A DNA stretch of 13,887 nt. Origin: Porticoccaceae bacterium. Lineage in GTDB: Bacteria > Pseudomonadota > Gammaproteobacteria > Pseudomonadales > Porticoccaceae. This document shows positions 5,778-13,887 of this stretch, one piece after another (positions within the stretch are counted from its first letter, which is position 1; the number at the start of each line of letters is the position of its first letter). The position numbers and the translations under genes were made by a program. Location: the NCBI GenBank assembly GCA_002710745.1, contig PALW01000032.1, positions 20,764 to 34,650 of the forward strand, written 5' to 3'. The notes below the pieces were generated by a model that made no database searches, was not told the origin of the DNA, and saw nothing but the letters and a program-made list of their open reading frames with translations.

Positions 5778-7772
5778 ATGGAAGATAGAAGAATACTCGC
5801 CAATGCAGTTCGAGCATTGAGTATGGATGCTGTTCAACGCGCCAATAGTGGCCATCCTGGCGCCCCAATGGGTATGGCAGACATTGCAGAAGTGTTATGG
5901 AATGATTTTTTATCGCATAATCCCAATGACCCCAATTGGATTAATAGAGATCGTTTTGTTTTGTCTAATGGACATGGCTCAATGCTCTTATATTCACTTC
6001 TTCATTTATCAGGGTATGAACTTTCAATAGATGAGATTAAAAATTTTCGTCAGTTGCACTCCATGACACCAGGGCATCCGGAATATGGATATGCTCCAGG
6101 TGTAGAGACAACTACCGGACCTTTGGGACAAGGTTTGGCGAACGCTGTGGGTATGGCTATTGCTGAAAAAGTTTTGGCCGATCAATTTAATAAAGATAGT
6201 TACAAAATCATTGACCATAATACTTATGTGTTCTTAGGTGATGGTTGTTTAATGGAAGGTATATCACATGAGGTATGTTCCCTTGCAGGGACGCTTGGCC
6301 TAGGTAAATTGATCGCGATTTACGATGATAATGGGATTTCAATCGATGGCGAAGTTGAGGATTGGTTTACAGATGATACAAAAAAACGTTTCGAAGCTTA
6401 TGGGTGGGACGTTATAAGTGATGTTGATGGACACGACAACAACAAAATAGCTACTTCATTGAAACAAGCAAAATATAAAACTGACAAACCCACTTTGATT
6501 TGCTGTAAAACAATTATTGGATTTGGATCGCCAAATAAAGAAGGCAAGGAGGAGTGTCATGGCGCGGCGTTGGGAGATGATGAAGTTGCGCTAACTAGAA
6601 AAGCCCTTAATTGGAATCATAAACCTTTTGTAATTCCCTCTGAAATTTATGAGGCTTGGGATGCAAAAAATGCAGGTCAGAAAAAGCAAGACCAGTGGAA
6701 TGTTGTCTTTGATCAGTATCAGAAAGAGTACCCAGACCTAGCTCTAGATCTTCAAAGAAGAATGAAGGGTGAAATTCCTGCGGGTTTCGAAGCAAGCGCA
6801 AATAGTTATATACGCGAGTGTCAGAGTAATTTTGAGAGAATCGCATCGCGAAAAGCGTCTCAAAATTGTCTGAATGCATATGGTCCGATGCTACCTGAAT
6901 TACTGGGTGGATCTGCAGATCTCGCTGGGTCAAATCTCACGATTTGGAAAGGGTCAAAGCCGATCAAATCGGATGATGCATCTGGAAACTATATATTTTA
7001 TGGAGTCAGAGAGTTTGGTATGTCTGCAATTATGAACGGAATATCGTTGCATGGTGGTTTTATTAATTATGGAGCAACATTTCTCATGTTCATGGAATAT
7101 GCTAGAAATGCAATTAGAATGTCTGCGTTGATGAAGAAAAGGAGTATTTTTGTCTACACTCATGATTCGATTGGATTGGGAGAGGATGGTCCTACGCATC
7201 AACCAGTTGAGCAATTGACTGCACTTCGCGCTACGCCTAACTTATATACTTGGAGGCCCTGTGATACGGTAGAATCTGCCACCGCGTGGAAGCACGCAAT
7301 TATGCGAGATGATGGTCCTACAGCATTAGTTTTTAGCAGGCAGAGCTTAGAGCCCGCAATACGAGATAATGAACAAGTAGCACTAATATCCAAAGGTGGG
7401 TATGTTTTATTAGATCATCCAGATCCAAAACTATTGTTTATAGCAACGGGGTCAGAAGTGAATATAGCTATTCAAGCTGCTCGAGAGCTAAAATTAGCAG
7501 GTATATCAGCGCGAGTTGTTTCAATGCCGTGTGCCGAGCTTTTTTGTTTACAAGATAAAGACTATAGAGATAGGGTTTTACCGCCAAGTCTTTTAAACCG
7601 CATCGCAGTAGAGGCTCTTCATAAAGACTACTGGTATAAATTTGTTGGTTTGTCCGGCATTGTGATTGGGATGGAAACATTCGGCGAATCAGCCCCCGGT
7701 GATGTGCTAATGCGAGAATTTGGCTTTACTAAGGAAAATCTTGTCAATGTTGCGAAGGGGATGCTTTCTTAG
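5778..7772 (+). CDS. tkt: Transketolase
   Basis: Transketolase moves two-carbon units between sugar phosphates in the non-oxidative pentose phosphate pathway, using thiamine diphosphate and a divalent metal. The 664-residue length matches E. coli TktA (663). The N-terminal domain shows SGHPGAPMGMA (His26), SNGHGSMLLY (His66), MTPGHPE (His100) and the ThDP/metal motif GDGCLMEG (154-161) with Asn185 in DDNG. The pyrimidine-binding domain has Glu411 in VREFGMS, and HDSIGLGEDGPTHQPVEQL with Asp469 and His473, at the same numbers as in E. coli. ATG at 5778 is chosen because AAAAGG lies nine bases upstream; a TTG directly before it would also be in frame but is less likely. It heads the tkt-epd-pgk operon and produces or uses erythrose 4-phosphate, the substrate of the next gene product. 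Confidence 0.97.
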   Translation: MEDRRILANAVRALSMDAVQRANSGHPGAPMGMADIAEVLWNDFLSHNPNDPNWINRDRFVLSNGHGSMLLYSLLHLSGYELSIDEIKNFRQLHSMTPGHPEYGYAPGVETTTGPLGQGLANAVGMAIAEKVLADQFNKDSYKIIDHNTYVFLGDGCLMEGISHEVCSLAGTLGLGKLIAIYDDNGISIDGEVEDWFTDDTKKRFEAYGWDVISDVDGHDNNKIATSLKQAKYKTDKPTLICCKTIIGFGSPNKEGKEECHGAALGDDEVALTRKALNWNHKPFVIPSEIYEAWDAKNAGQKKQDQWNVVFDQYQKEYPDLALDLQRRMKGEIPAGFEASANSYIRECQSNFERIASRKASQNCLNAYGPMLPELLGGSADLAGSNLTIWKGSKPIKSDDASGNYIFYGVREFGMSAIMNGISLHGGFINYGATFLMFMEYARNAIRMSALMKKRSIFVYTHDSIGLGEDGPTHQPVEQLTALRATPNLYTWRPCDTVESATAWKHAIMRDDGPTALVFSRQSLEPAIRDNEQVALISKGGYVLLDHPDPKLLFIATGSEVNIAIQAARELKLAGISARVVSMPCAELFCLQDKDYRDRVLPPSLLNRIAVEALHKDYWYKFVGLSGIVIGMETFGESAPGDVLMREFGFTKENLVNVAKGMLS

Positions 7773-8786
7773 GTGTTTAATATCGCAATCAACGGCTTTG
7801 GCCGGATAGGTCGGTCCGTGCTTCGTGCCTTTTATGAAAGTGATCAGGATCTGGAATTTAAAATAACAGCGATAAACGAAATAGCCGAAGTTCACACCAT
7901 GGCTCACCTGACTCGTTATGACTCGACTCATGGCAAGTTTTTTGGTTGTGTGAATACCGATGGTAAAGATTTAAAGATAGACGATGATCTTATTTCTGTT
8001 AGCCATCATCATGACTTAACATGTTTGCCTTGGCTTAAGCATGATATTGATATCGTAATTGAATCCAGTGGATCTTATTCTAAGCGTGAGCAAGCAGAAT
8101 TACATATAAAGTCAGGTGCCAAGAGGGTTCTTTTTTCACAGCCTGCTGATCGGTGTGTTGATAACACTATCGTGTTCGGTGTGAACGAGCATCTACTAAA
8201 AGATTCCGACTCGATTATATCGGGGGCTTCTTGCACGACAAATTGTGTGGTGCCACTGATAAAAATTATTCATGATAACTTAGGTATTGAAAGTGGTGTA
8301 ATAACAACAATCCACTCTGCAATGAACGATCAGCCTGTTATTGACGCGTTTCACCATACAGACTTAAGGAAGACTAGAGCGGCGATGAACTCGATGATAC
8401 CAGTTGATACAGATTTAGCACTTGGGATTGACAGAGTATTGCCAAATCTGACGGGAAAATTTCAAGCGCAAGCAATGAGGGTACCTACAATTAATGTCTC
8501 TGCAATCGATTTATCGATTTTGGTTTCAAAAAGCACCTCTGTTGAGGAAATAAACTCGATATTGTTCGAATCTGCAAATGGAGATTTCTCGAACATCTTG
8601 GGTTATACAGATGAGCCACTGGCATCTTGCGATTTCATTCATGATAAAAGAAGTGGAATTGTAGACTCCTGTCAGACACGAGTAAGTGGAGCTAAGCTAG
8701 TCAAAATTTTAATATGGTTCGATAATGAATGGGGATATGCTAACCGAATGCTAGACATCATAAGACTTTGGATTACAAGACATTAG
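7773..8786 (+). CDS. epd: Erythrose-4-phosphate dehydrogenase
   Basis: Epd oxidises D-erythrose 4-phosphate to 4-phosphoerythronate with NAD, the first step of the DXP-dependent pyridoxal 5'-phosphate pathway. The 337-residue protein belongs to the GAPDH fold: Rossmann NGFGRIGR near the N-terminus, catalytic Cys154 in SGASCTTNC, His181 in TTIHSAMNDQ, and NEWGYANRM near the C-terminus. Features that favour Epd over GapA are AINEIAEVHTMAHL, HSAMNDQPVIDAFH and DLRKTRAA, where GAPDH would have a WRGGRAA-type loop. The operon position between tkt and pgk also fits. The start is a GTG directly after the tkt TAG with no bases between; AAGGGG at 7755-7760 inside tkt is the likely ribosome binding site, so translation is probably coupled. 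Some GAPDH activity cannot be excluded by sequence alone. Confidence 0.9.
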   Translation: MFNIAINGFGRIGRSVLRAFYESDQDLEFKITAINEIAEVHTMAHLTRYDSTHGKFFGCVNTDGKDLKIDDDLISVSHHHDLTCLPWLKHDIDIVIESSGSYSKREQAELHIKSGAKRVLFSQPADRCVDNTIVFGVNEHLLKDSDSIISGASCTTNCVVPLIKIIHDNLGIESGVITTIHSAMNDQPVIDAFHHTDLRKTRAAMNSMIPVDTDLALGIDRVLPNLTGKFQAQAMRVPTINVSAIDLSILVSKSTSVEEINSILFESANGDFSNILGYTDEPLASCDFIHDKRSGIVDSCQTRVSGAKLVKILIWFDNEWGYANRMLDIIRLWITRH

Positions 8787-8790
8787 CTAT

Positions 8791-9933
8791 ATGAGAATGA
8801 TGGAAGAAGTAGACATGGCTAACCGTCGGGTTCTGATTCGATTGGATCTGAATGTTCCTATGCATCAAGGAATCATCGATAGCTCAATAAGAATTGATAA
8901 AGCGCTACCCACTATAAAGCTTGCGTTAAAGACTGCCAGTAATGTTGTAATTATGTCTCATTTGGGACGACCCAAAGAGGGTACATTTGATCAAAAATAT
9001 TCTTTAGATCCTGTTGCCAAATATTTGGCACAAAAGCTCGATACTAATGTTTCTCTCTGTCGAAATATTTCGGATTTGGCTAGTTTACATTCAAAGCTAA
9101 TCTTATTGGAAAATGTCAGGTTTAATAAAGGTGAGAGCGAAAATTGCGAGCAGTTATCAAAACGTTATGCGGCAATGTGTGACATCTTTGTTATGGATGC
9201 TTTTGCAACTGCTCATCGTGAGCAAGCCTCAACGCATGGCGTAGCGAAATATGCACCTATCTCATGTATGGGTCCTCTTTTAAAGAGGGAGGTAGAGTTT
9301 TTAAATTTCTGCTTCAGCAGCCCAAAAAAGCCGGTAGTCGCGATAGTTGGAGGTTCAAAAGTATCATCTAAGTTGGGCGTTTTGGAAAATCTCGCCAATA
9401 AGGTTGATTGTCTAATTGTTGGCGGGGGAATAGCAAACACCTTTTTAGTTGCTACGAAAAAAGATGTTGGTAAATCACTTTATGAAAAACAGTTAGTTGA
9501 TAGAGCCAGAGCGATCATGGAAAAAGTTGAGGTGATATTGCCGACTGATGTTGTCGTTTCAACTGAGATATCTCATAAGAGTGTAGCTTCTAAAAAATTG
9601 GTAGATGAGATTGGTCCAGATGAAATGGTTCTTGATATTGGAATATCATCGTCAGAAAGATTATCAAAAATACTTAAAGCTTCAGGAACTATTATTTGGA
9701 ATGGACCAGTTGGAGTCTTTGAAATTGAGCAGTTTAGCGAGGGCACAAAGTCAATTTCTGTGGCGGTCTCTGAGAGTGATGCATTTTCAATTGCGGGTGG
9801 AGGCGATACGCTTGCCGCGATTGAAAAGTATAAAATTTCAAAGAACATCTCATATATTTCAACTGGTGGTGGTGCTTTTTTAAAATTTCTTGAGAGTGGA
9901 AAGCTGCCCGCGATAGAGATATTGAATCAATGA
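8791..9933 (+). CDS. pgk: Phosphoglycerate kinase
   Basis: Pgk interconverts 1,3-bisphosphoglycerate plus ADP with 3-phosphoglycerate plus ATP in glycolysis and gluconeogenesis. The 380-residue protein shows the N-domain substrate site (LDLNVP at 18-23, SHLGRP at 56-61, ENVRFNKGE near 107-115, and DAFATAHREQASTHG with Arg143) and the C-domain nucleotide site (GGSKVSSK at 187-194, WNGPVGVFE around 303-311, GGGDT at 336-340, STGGGA at 357-362). The start is ambiguous between ATGs at 8791, 8797 and 8800; none has a strong Shine-Dalgarno. A further ATG at 8815 has GGAAGAAG upstream but would remove the first beta-strand seen in homologues, so 8791 is used. It follows epd after four bases. Confidence 0.97.
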   Translation: MRMMEEVDMANRRVLIRLDLNVPMHQGIIDSSIRIDKALPTIKLALKTASNVVIMSHLGRPKEGTFDQKYSLDPVAKYLAQKLDTNVSLCRNISDLASLHSKLILLENVRFNKGESENCEQLSKRYAAMCDIFVMDAFATAHREQASTHGVAKYAPISCMGPLLKREVEFLNFCFSSPKKPVVAIVGGSKVSSKLGVLENLANKVDCLIVGGGIANTFLVATKKDVGKSLYEKQLVDRARAIMEKVEVILPTDVVVSTEISHKSVASKKLVDEIGPDEMVLDIGISSSERLSKILKASGTIIWNGPVGVFEIEQFSEGTKSISVAVSESDAFSIAGGGDTLAAIEKYKISKNISYISTGGGAFLKFLESGKLPAIEILNQ

Positions 9934-9970
9934 TTGAAGGTGAAATTACAATCTATTCGGGATTTGTAGT

Positions 9971-10858
9971 ATGGAATTCATAGATTATTCGGGCGTTTAT
10001 CAGATCGCCATCCCTATCGTAATAATAGCAATTGTTTTTGAAGTAATATTATCTATTTCCAGAAATAGAGAACTTTATAAAGCGGGAGATTTTTTTGGTA
10101 CAGCGGGACTTCTGTTTGGGAATATTCTTGTGTCATTGCTTTTTCAAGGGTCTATTCTATCTTTATACTTTTTTTTGTACGAGTATAGATTATTGAATTT
10201 GGTTGATAAATTACCCTTGTTTTTCTTATGGGCGATAACCTTTATTGCAATTGATTTTGTTTTTTATTGGTACCATCGGTGCTCACATCGAGTAAGAATT
10301 TTATGGGCAATTCACATGAATCATCATTCGAGTACTGAAATGAACTTTTCCGTTTCTTTTCGTCAAGCATGGTTTGGCCCGATTTCTAAAGTACCTTTCT
10401 TTATAAGTTTACCGCTTTTTGGTTTTGATCCCAGTGTCACGGCAATAGCGGGGGTGATATCAACTTTTTGGGGTGTGGTTGGGCATACTCAAGTAATAGG
10501 AAAATTAGGATGGATGGATGGTATTTTTAATACTCCTTCGAATCACCGTGTTCATCATGGCAAAAACAAAGAATATATAGACAAGAATTATGGAAATTTA
10601 CTAATCATATGGGACCGATTTTTTCGCACCTATCAAAGAGAAGAGAAGAAGGTAGTCTTTGGTTTAGTACAAGATTTGAATACAAATAATCCTATTGAGA
10701 TAACATTTCATTCGTGGAAAGAAATCATGATGGATTTGAAAAAAGCATCTTCGTGGACACAAATTGTAACTATAATTTTTGGCGCGCCCTACCCTAACTC
10801 GGTTGTTGGAAAAAATAGTTCATTAAGGACTTCCTTAGCTAAGGATCTATCTGAGTGA
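9971..10858 (+). CDS. Sterol desaturase/fatty acid hydroxylase family membrane protein
   Basis: A 295-residue integral membrane protein with the histidine boxes that hold a di-iron centre in the sterol desaturase (ERG3)/fatty acid hydroxylase superfamily: HRCSH (102-106), HMNHH (115-119) and HRVHH (192-196), plus His172 in GHTQ. Hydrophobic segments are seen at about 8-28, 44-70, 82-101 and 141-172. Such enzymes use oxygen to hydroxylate or desaturate lipid-like substrates; the substrate (fatty acyl chain, carotenoid, hopanoid or sterol-like) cannot be inferred. ATG at 9971 is supported weakly by GGGA eight bases upstream. It lies 37 bases after pgk in the same direction, the place where enteric bacteria carry fbaA, so it may be cotranscribed with glycolytic genes without a known functional link. 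It converges with recG and no intrinsic terminator is visible in the 46-base gap. Confidence 0.88.
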   Translation: MEFIDYSGVYQIAIPIVIIAIVFEVILSISRNRELYKAGDFFGTAGLLFGNILVSLLFQGSILSLYFFLYEYRLLNLVDKLPLFFLWAITFIAIDFVFYWYHRCSHRVRILWAIHMNHHSSTEMNFSVSFRQAWFGPISKVPFFISLPLFGFDPSVTAIAGVISTFWGVVGHTQVIGKLGWMDGIFNTPSNHRVHHGKNKEYIDKNYGNLLIIWDRFFRTYQREEKKVVFGLVQDLNTNNPIEITFHSWKEIMMDLKKASSWTQIVTIIFGAPYPNSVVGKNSSLRTSLAKDLSE

Positions 10859-10904
10859 AGTGATATTTTGATAGTTTGTTGGAATAAATATTTAACATCA
10901 TTTG

Positions 10905-13043
10905 TTATGCTAGGGAAAACTCATTACCTTTTGGGAGCCAGTTATTGATGATTTTTTGCCCATAATCAGGATTATTTTCAATAATCTCCTCAGCATTTTG
11001 TTGAGCCAAAGGCAATAAAGAAGCATCTGCTGAAAGATCTGCAATTTTAAAGCCAATATCACCTGTTTGACGGGTTCCAAGTATCTCTCCTGCTCCCCGC
11101 ATTGCCAAATCTTTTTCGGCTATTTTGAAACCATCATTGGTTTCGCGCATGATTTCCATTCTTTGCCGGCTTAATTGTGATAGTTTTTTGCCATACATTA
11201 AGATGCAATAGCTCGGTTTACTACCTCTTCCTACACGGCCTCGTAATTGGTGTAATTGCGAAAGCCCCAACCGCTCTGCGTTTTCGATCACCATTACTGT
11301 GGCATCAGGCACATCGACTCCCACTTCAATTACAGTTGTAGCAACTAGCACATTGATATCTTTTCGTTTGAATCTATCCATTACGTCTAATTTTTCTTTG
11401 GCTTTAAGTTTTCCATGTATTAAGCCAATCGATAATGCAGGCATTTGTAGTTGTAATTCTGAGCTTATGACTTTGGCTGCTTCAGCTTCGAAAGCATCTG
11501 ATTCCTCGATTAGTGTGCACACCCAATAAGCCTGATTACCTTGAATAACTATATCTTGTATTTTTTTTATGACTTCATCTCTCTTTTGATCACTGAACAC
11601 AGAGGTCTTAATTGGTTGTCTTCCCGGCGGCAATTCATCTATTACGGAAAAATCAAGATCAGCATAAGCGCTCATTGCAAGTGTCCTAGGAATAGGTGTT
11701 GCGGTCATCACTAGTTGGTTCGGGATAATTTTACAATTATTTGTTCCATTAAAACCTTTTTTTAGCAAGGTTAGCCTTTGATTCACTCCAAAACGATGCT
11801 GTTCATCAATAATAACCAATCCAAGAGAGTTATATTTAACATTTTCCTGAAAGAGAGCATGAGTCCCAATAATTACTTGCGTCCTTCCATCCTCGATCTT
11901 TCGATAAACCTTTTCACGAAGTTTTCCTTTTACTTTGCTAGAGAGGAGATCTATTTGATATTTAAAAGGACTCAGCCACTCTAGAAAGTTCAATCGATGT
12001 TGTTCTGCTAGTATCTCAGTAGGTGCCATTATTGCTACTTGTTTTTTGCTTAGTAAAACTTGGAGTGAACAAAAAGCTGCTACCACAGTCTTTCCAGACC
12101 CTACGTCTCCTTGCACTAGCCTATGCATGGGATTGATTGACGAAATATCGTCAGCTATTTCTTTTACAACCCGAGTCTGCGCACTTGTCATCTTAAAATT
12201 TAAATTATTTAAGAAAATTCCTTCTGATTTTAAATCTCGAAACATGGGTTTAGATGTATGACTTTTAATAGTTTTTCGTTCTGATAATAGACTAACTTGA
12301 TATGCGGTAAGTTCTTCAAGAGATAAGATTTTTTGCATTGGGTGCGACCGTGACTCCAAAACACTCAGGTCAGTGTTTGATGGAGGATTATGCAAGAACT
12401 TCAAAGCTTCGTAAGATGAAAACTGATTTAGTATTAATTTTTCTGAATTAAAAGGTTTGACGTTGGCATTTGTTTGGGTCTGGCATAGATGATCAAGGAC
12501 CCGTTTGATGATATCACGTAACTTATTTTGGGATAGGCCTATCGTCGTTGGATATATTGGACTTAAAGTTGTATCAAGTGGTTTTAAATTGTTTTTCTCC
12601 ATTATTGAATACTCAGGATGATAGAACTCGAAGCTGGACTTTCCTCGATGAGCGATTCCAAAACACCTTATGTAAGCGCCTTTTATAAACTGAGATTTTT
12701 GTGAATTACTGAATTTATAGAATCTAATAATTACAGAGCCATAATTGTCAGAAATTCGGCAGATTAAAGTTCTTCTTTTTGAAAAAACTACACCCACGCT
12801 CTCTATTTCGCCTTCGATTACAGCGTAATCATTTAAATTAAGATTACAGATTTTTGTAACTTTTGTTCGATCAACGTATCGATATGGTAGATGAAACAGC
12901 GCATCTTTAAAGGTAGATAAATTTATATTTCTAAGTTTTTGTGTGATCTTCGGACCTACACCTGGCAATGAACTTAAGAGGCTATTTAGCTCAGTATTTT
13001 TTTTAGTCATTTTAAGTAAATTATTTTTTGATTTCTCCTTCAT
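10905..13043 (-). CDS. recG: ATP-dependent DNA helicase RecG
   Basis: RecG is a monomeric superfamily 2 DNA translocase that regresses stalled replication forks and processes branched DNA. The 712-residue protein has the N-terminal wedge region with SLPGVGPKITQKL (25-37) and an OB-fold around 70-145, then the helicase core: Walker A GDVGSGKT (312-319), APTEILAEQH (340-349), Walker B/DExH IIDEQHRFG (411-419), motif III MTATPIPRT (446-454), TTVIEVGVDVP (569-579) and motif VI QLRGRVGRG (599-607). RGAGEILGTRQTG (649-661) is the RecG-specific motif that couples ATP hydrolysis to translocation. E. coli RecG has 693 residues; the excess is partly an N-terminal basic stretch. The ATG at 13043 has no Shine-Dalgarno upstream, and an ATG at 13010 (residue 12) is an alternative. 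It is divergent from the SDR gene. Confidence 0.97.
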   Translation of the reverse strand: MKEKSKNNLLKMTKKNTELNSLLSSLPGVGPKITQKLRNINLSTFKDALFHLPYRYVDRTKVTKICNLNLNDYAVIEGEIESVGVVFSKRRTLICRISDNYGSVIIRFYKFSNSQKSQFIKGAYIRCFGIAHRGKSSFEFYHPEYSIMEKNNLKPLDTTLSPIYPTTIGLSQNKLRDIIKRVLDHLCQTQTNANVKPFNSEKLILNQFSSYEALKFLHNPPSNTDLSVLESRSHPMQKILSLEELTAYQVSLLSERKTIKSHTSKPMFRDLKSEGIFLNNLNFKMTSAQTRVVKEIADDISSINPMHRLVQGDVGSGKTVVAAFCSLQVLLSKKQVAIMAPTEILAEQHRLNFLEWLSPFKYQIDLLSSKVKGKLREKVYRKIEDGRTQVIIGTHALFQENVKYNSLGLVIIDEQHRFGVNQRLTLLKKGFNGTNNCKIIPNQLVMTATPIPRTLAMSAYADLDFSVIDELPPGRQPIKTSVFSDQKRDEVIKKIQDIVIQGNQAYWVCTLIEESDAFEAEAAKVISSELQLQMPALSIGLIHGKLKAKEKLDVMDRFKRKDINVLVATTVIEVGVDVPDATVMVIENAERLGLSQLHQLRGRVGRGSKPSYCILMYGKKLSQLSRQRMEIMRETNDGFKIAEKDLAMRGAGEILGTRQTGDIGFKIADLSADASLLPLAQQNAEEIIENNPDYGQKIINNWLPKGNEFSLA

Positions 13044-13063
13044 GATAACAGAATCTAAAAAAC

Positions 13064-13073
13064 TAGAATTCTA
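13064..13073. repeat. Perfect 10-base palindrome in the recG/SDR divergent gap
   Basis: TAGAATTCTA is its own reverse complement and lies 20 bases before the recG start, overlapping the candidate -35 of the SDR gene. It might be a regulator site for the divergent pair, but a 10-base AT-rich palindrome is not rare by chance. Confidence 0.2.
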
Positions 13074-13100
13074 AACACAATGTTTTATCTTTGTTATGAT
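13072..13100 (+). promoter_or_regulatory. Candidate promoter of the SDR/epimerase gene
   Basis: TAAACA (13072-13077, four of six -35 positions) and TATGAT (13095-13100, five of six -10 positions) are separated by 17 bases. Transcription would begin near 13107, leaving about 24 bases of leader with AAAGAG at 13118-13123 as the ribosome binding site. No convincing promoter was seen for recG in the other direction. Confidence 0.4.
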
Positions 13101-13130
13101 CTCAAGATACTAAAAATAAAGAGTTTTGCT

Positions 13131-13887
13131 TTGAAAATTTTATTAGTTGGTTGCGGAGATATTGGAACAAGGGTTGCCGATCATTTTGCACACACTGATC
13201 GTTGCTTCGGCTTACGCAGAGATACTACCTCTCTTAGAAATCCAATAATACCGATAGAAGCAGATGTTCTTAACAAAGATTTGATGATATCTGTTTTATC
13301 TGAGAATTTTGATGTTGTAATTATTACACTTACCCCAGATGGTCTTACTGAGAGTGATTACAAAAAAACTTATTTCGAGGGTGCCACCTCGATTAAGACA
13401 GCTCTAAATTCAATGAAAAAAAAACCAAAACTAGTTATTTGGGTTTCTAGTACGCGAGTTTACCGGTATTCATCTGGACGAAATTATGATGAAAAAACTC
13501 CGCTTGTTAAAGCTGACGCTTATGTGAGTGCATTGATAGAAGCTGAAGAGGAGATAAAGAAATTTTCGGGGAAGACTATAGTGCTGAGATTCTCTGGAAT
13601 TTATGGAGCTGAGAGACCTCGTTTGTTGGATAGTGTCCGAGCGGGTTATGGATGTGATAAATTTCCTGAGAGGTGGACCAATCGGATTCATATTGATGAC
13701 TGCGTGCGGATTCTAATACATCTAATAAATAAATATTTTGAGGGTTTTGAGTTAGATGATATGTATATTGGAACTGATTCATTTCCAGTGACCCAATATG
13801 AGCTTAGGACATGGCTGGCAAATCGACTTAAGATTGAATTAAATAAAAACACAAAGATCAGTAATAAAGGGTGTAAATTAAGCAATA
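13131..13887 (+). CDS. NAD(P)-dependent SDR/epimerase family protein (YeeZ-like), 3' end outside window
   Basis: The frame from a TTG at 13131 stays open to the right edge (252 codons). AAAGAG at 13118-13123 with a seven-base spacer supports this start, and the protein begins as Rossmann proteins do: MKILLVGCGDIGTRVADHF with the dinucleotide loop GCGDIG (7-12). Other landmarks are VVIITLTP (62-69), WVSSTRVY (104-111), LRFSGIYGAERPR (152-164) and NRIHIDDCVR (184-193), which follow the extended SDR pattern of YeeZ-type sugar-nucleotide epimerase homologues. The usual YxxxK catalytic pair is not evident: the expected area reads AYVSALIEAEE, so it may be an atypical member with a non-standard or binding-only role. 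YeeZ has about 274 residues, so only some 20 residues are probably missing. Substrate unknown. Codons 95-98 contain a run of nine A bases (13416-13424). Confidence 0.8.
   Translation, partial: MKILLVGCGDIGTRVADHFAHTDRCFGLRRDTTSLRNPIIPIEADVLNKDLMISVLSENFDVVIITLTPDGLTESDYKKTYFEGATSIKTALNSMKKKPKLVIWVSSTRVYRYSSGRNYDEKTPLVKADAYVSALIEAEEEIKKFSGKTIVLRFSGIYGAERPRLLDSVRAGYGCDKFPERWTNRIHIDDCVRILIHLINKYFEGFELDDMYIGTDSFPVTQYELRTWLANRLKIELNKNTKISNKGCKLSN

Noticed and set aside
5771..5788. Five-codon ORF overlapping the tkt start as a leader peptide
   Set aside because: Too short, no repeated codon signature, and it shares the tkt ribosome binding site; likely chance.
10859..10904. Terminator between the desaturase gene and recG
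   Set aside because: Only the AT-only palindrome TAAATATTTA (10885-10894) and weak TGTT/AACA arms are present; no GC stem with a T-run.

Overview
The window is gene-dense, AT-rich DNA (roughly 38% GC, judged by eye). It holds ten complete protein genes and two genes cut by the edges. The protein families and the gene order (metK, ArsR-methyltransferase regulator, divergent transketolase, epd, pgk) match what I know from Pseudomonas-type Gammaproteobacteria. The low GC, gaps mostly under 125 bases, abutting or overlapping genes and the lack of mobile elements suggest a streamlined, perhaps marine, gammaproteobacterium. The lineage is an inference. No tRNA, rRNA, CRISPR or insertion sequence was seen.

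Left part. A plus-strand gene truncated on its 5' side encodes the C-terminus of a FabY/FabB-like beta-ketoacyl-ACP synthase. Its stop codon directly touches the stop codon of a minus-strand, probably exported trypsin-like serine peptidase (554-1327). That gene overlaps the end of rsmE (1309-2040), a 16S rRNA methyltransferase. Further upstream on the minus strand lie ahcY (2087-3475), metK (3509-4663) and an ArsR-type regulator fused to a methyltransferase-like domain (4674-5654). The last three form a SAM-cycle operon: MetK makes SAM, methyltransferases such as RsmE consume it, AhcY removes the product SAH, and the regulator is placed to sense SAM or SAH. The whole minus-strand block could be one transcript starting near 5654, where a perfect TATAAT box lies six bases from the start codon.

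Middle part. Diverging from the regulator are tkt (5778-7772), epd (7773-8786) and pgk (8791-9933), a central-carbon operon. Transketolase interconverts sugar phosphates including erythrose 4-phosphate, Epd oxidises erythrose 4-phosphate toward pyridoxal phosphate, and Pgk is glycolytic. Where enteric bacteria have fbaA after pgk, this window has a membrane di-iron hydroxylase/desaturase of the sterol desaturase family (9971-10858).

Right part. recG (10905-13043, minus strand) faces the desaturase gene. An 87-base gap with a fair sigma-70-like promoter separates recG from a divergent NAD(P)-binding SDR/epimerase gene (13131 onward, TTG start), which runs off the right edge.

I found no clearly undescribed system. 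The points most worth a second look are the apparently leaderless, operator-overlapped start of the regulator-metK-ahcY operon, the regulator fusion itself, the unplaced exported peptidase and the desaturase at the end of the tkt-epd-pgk cluster.
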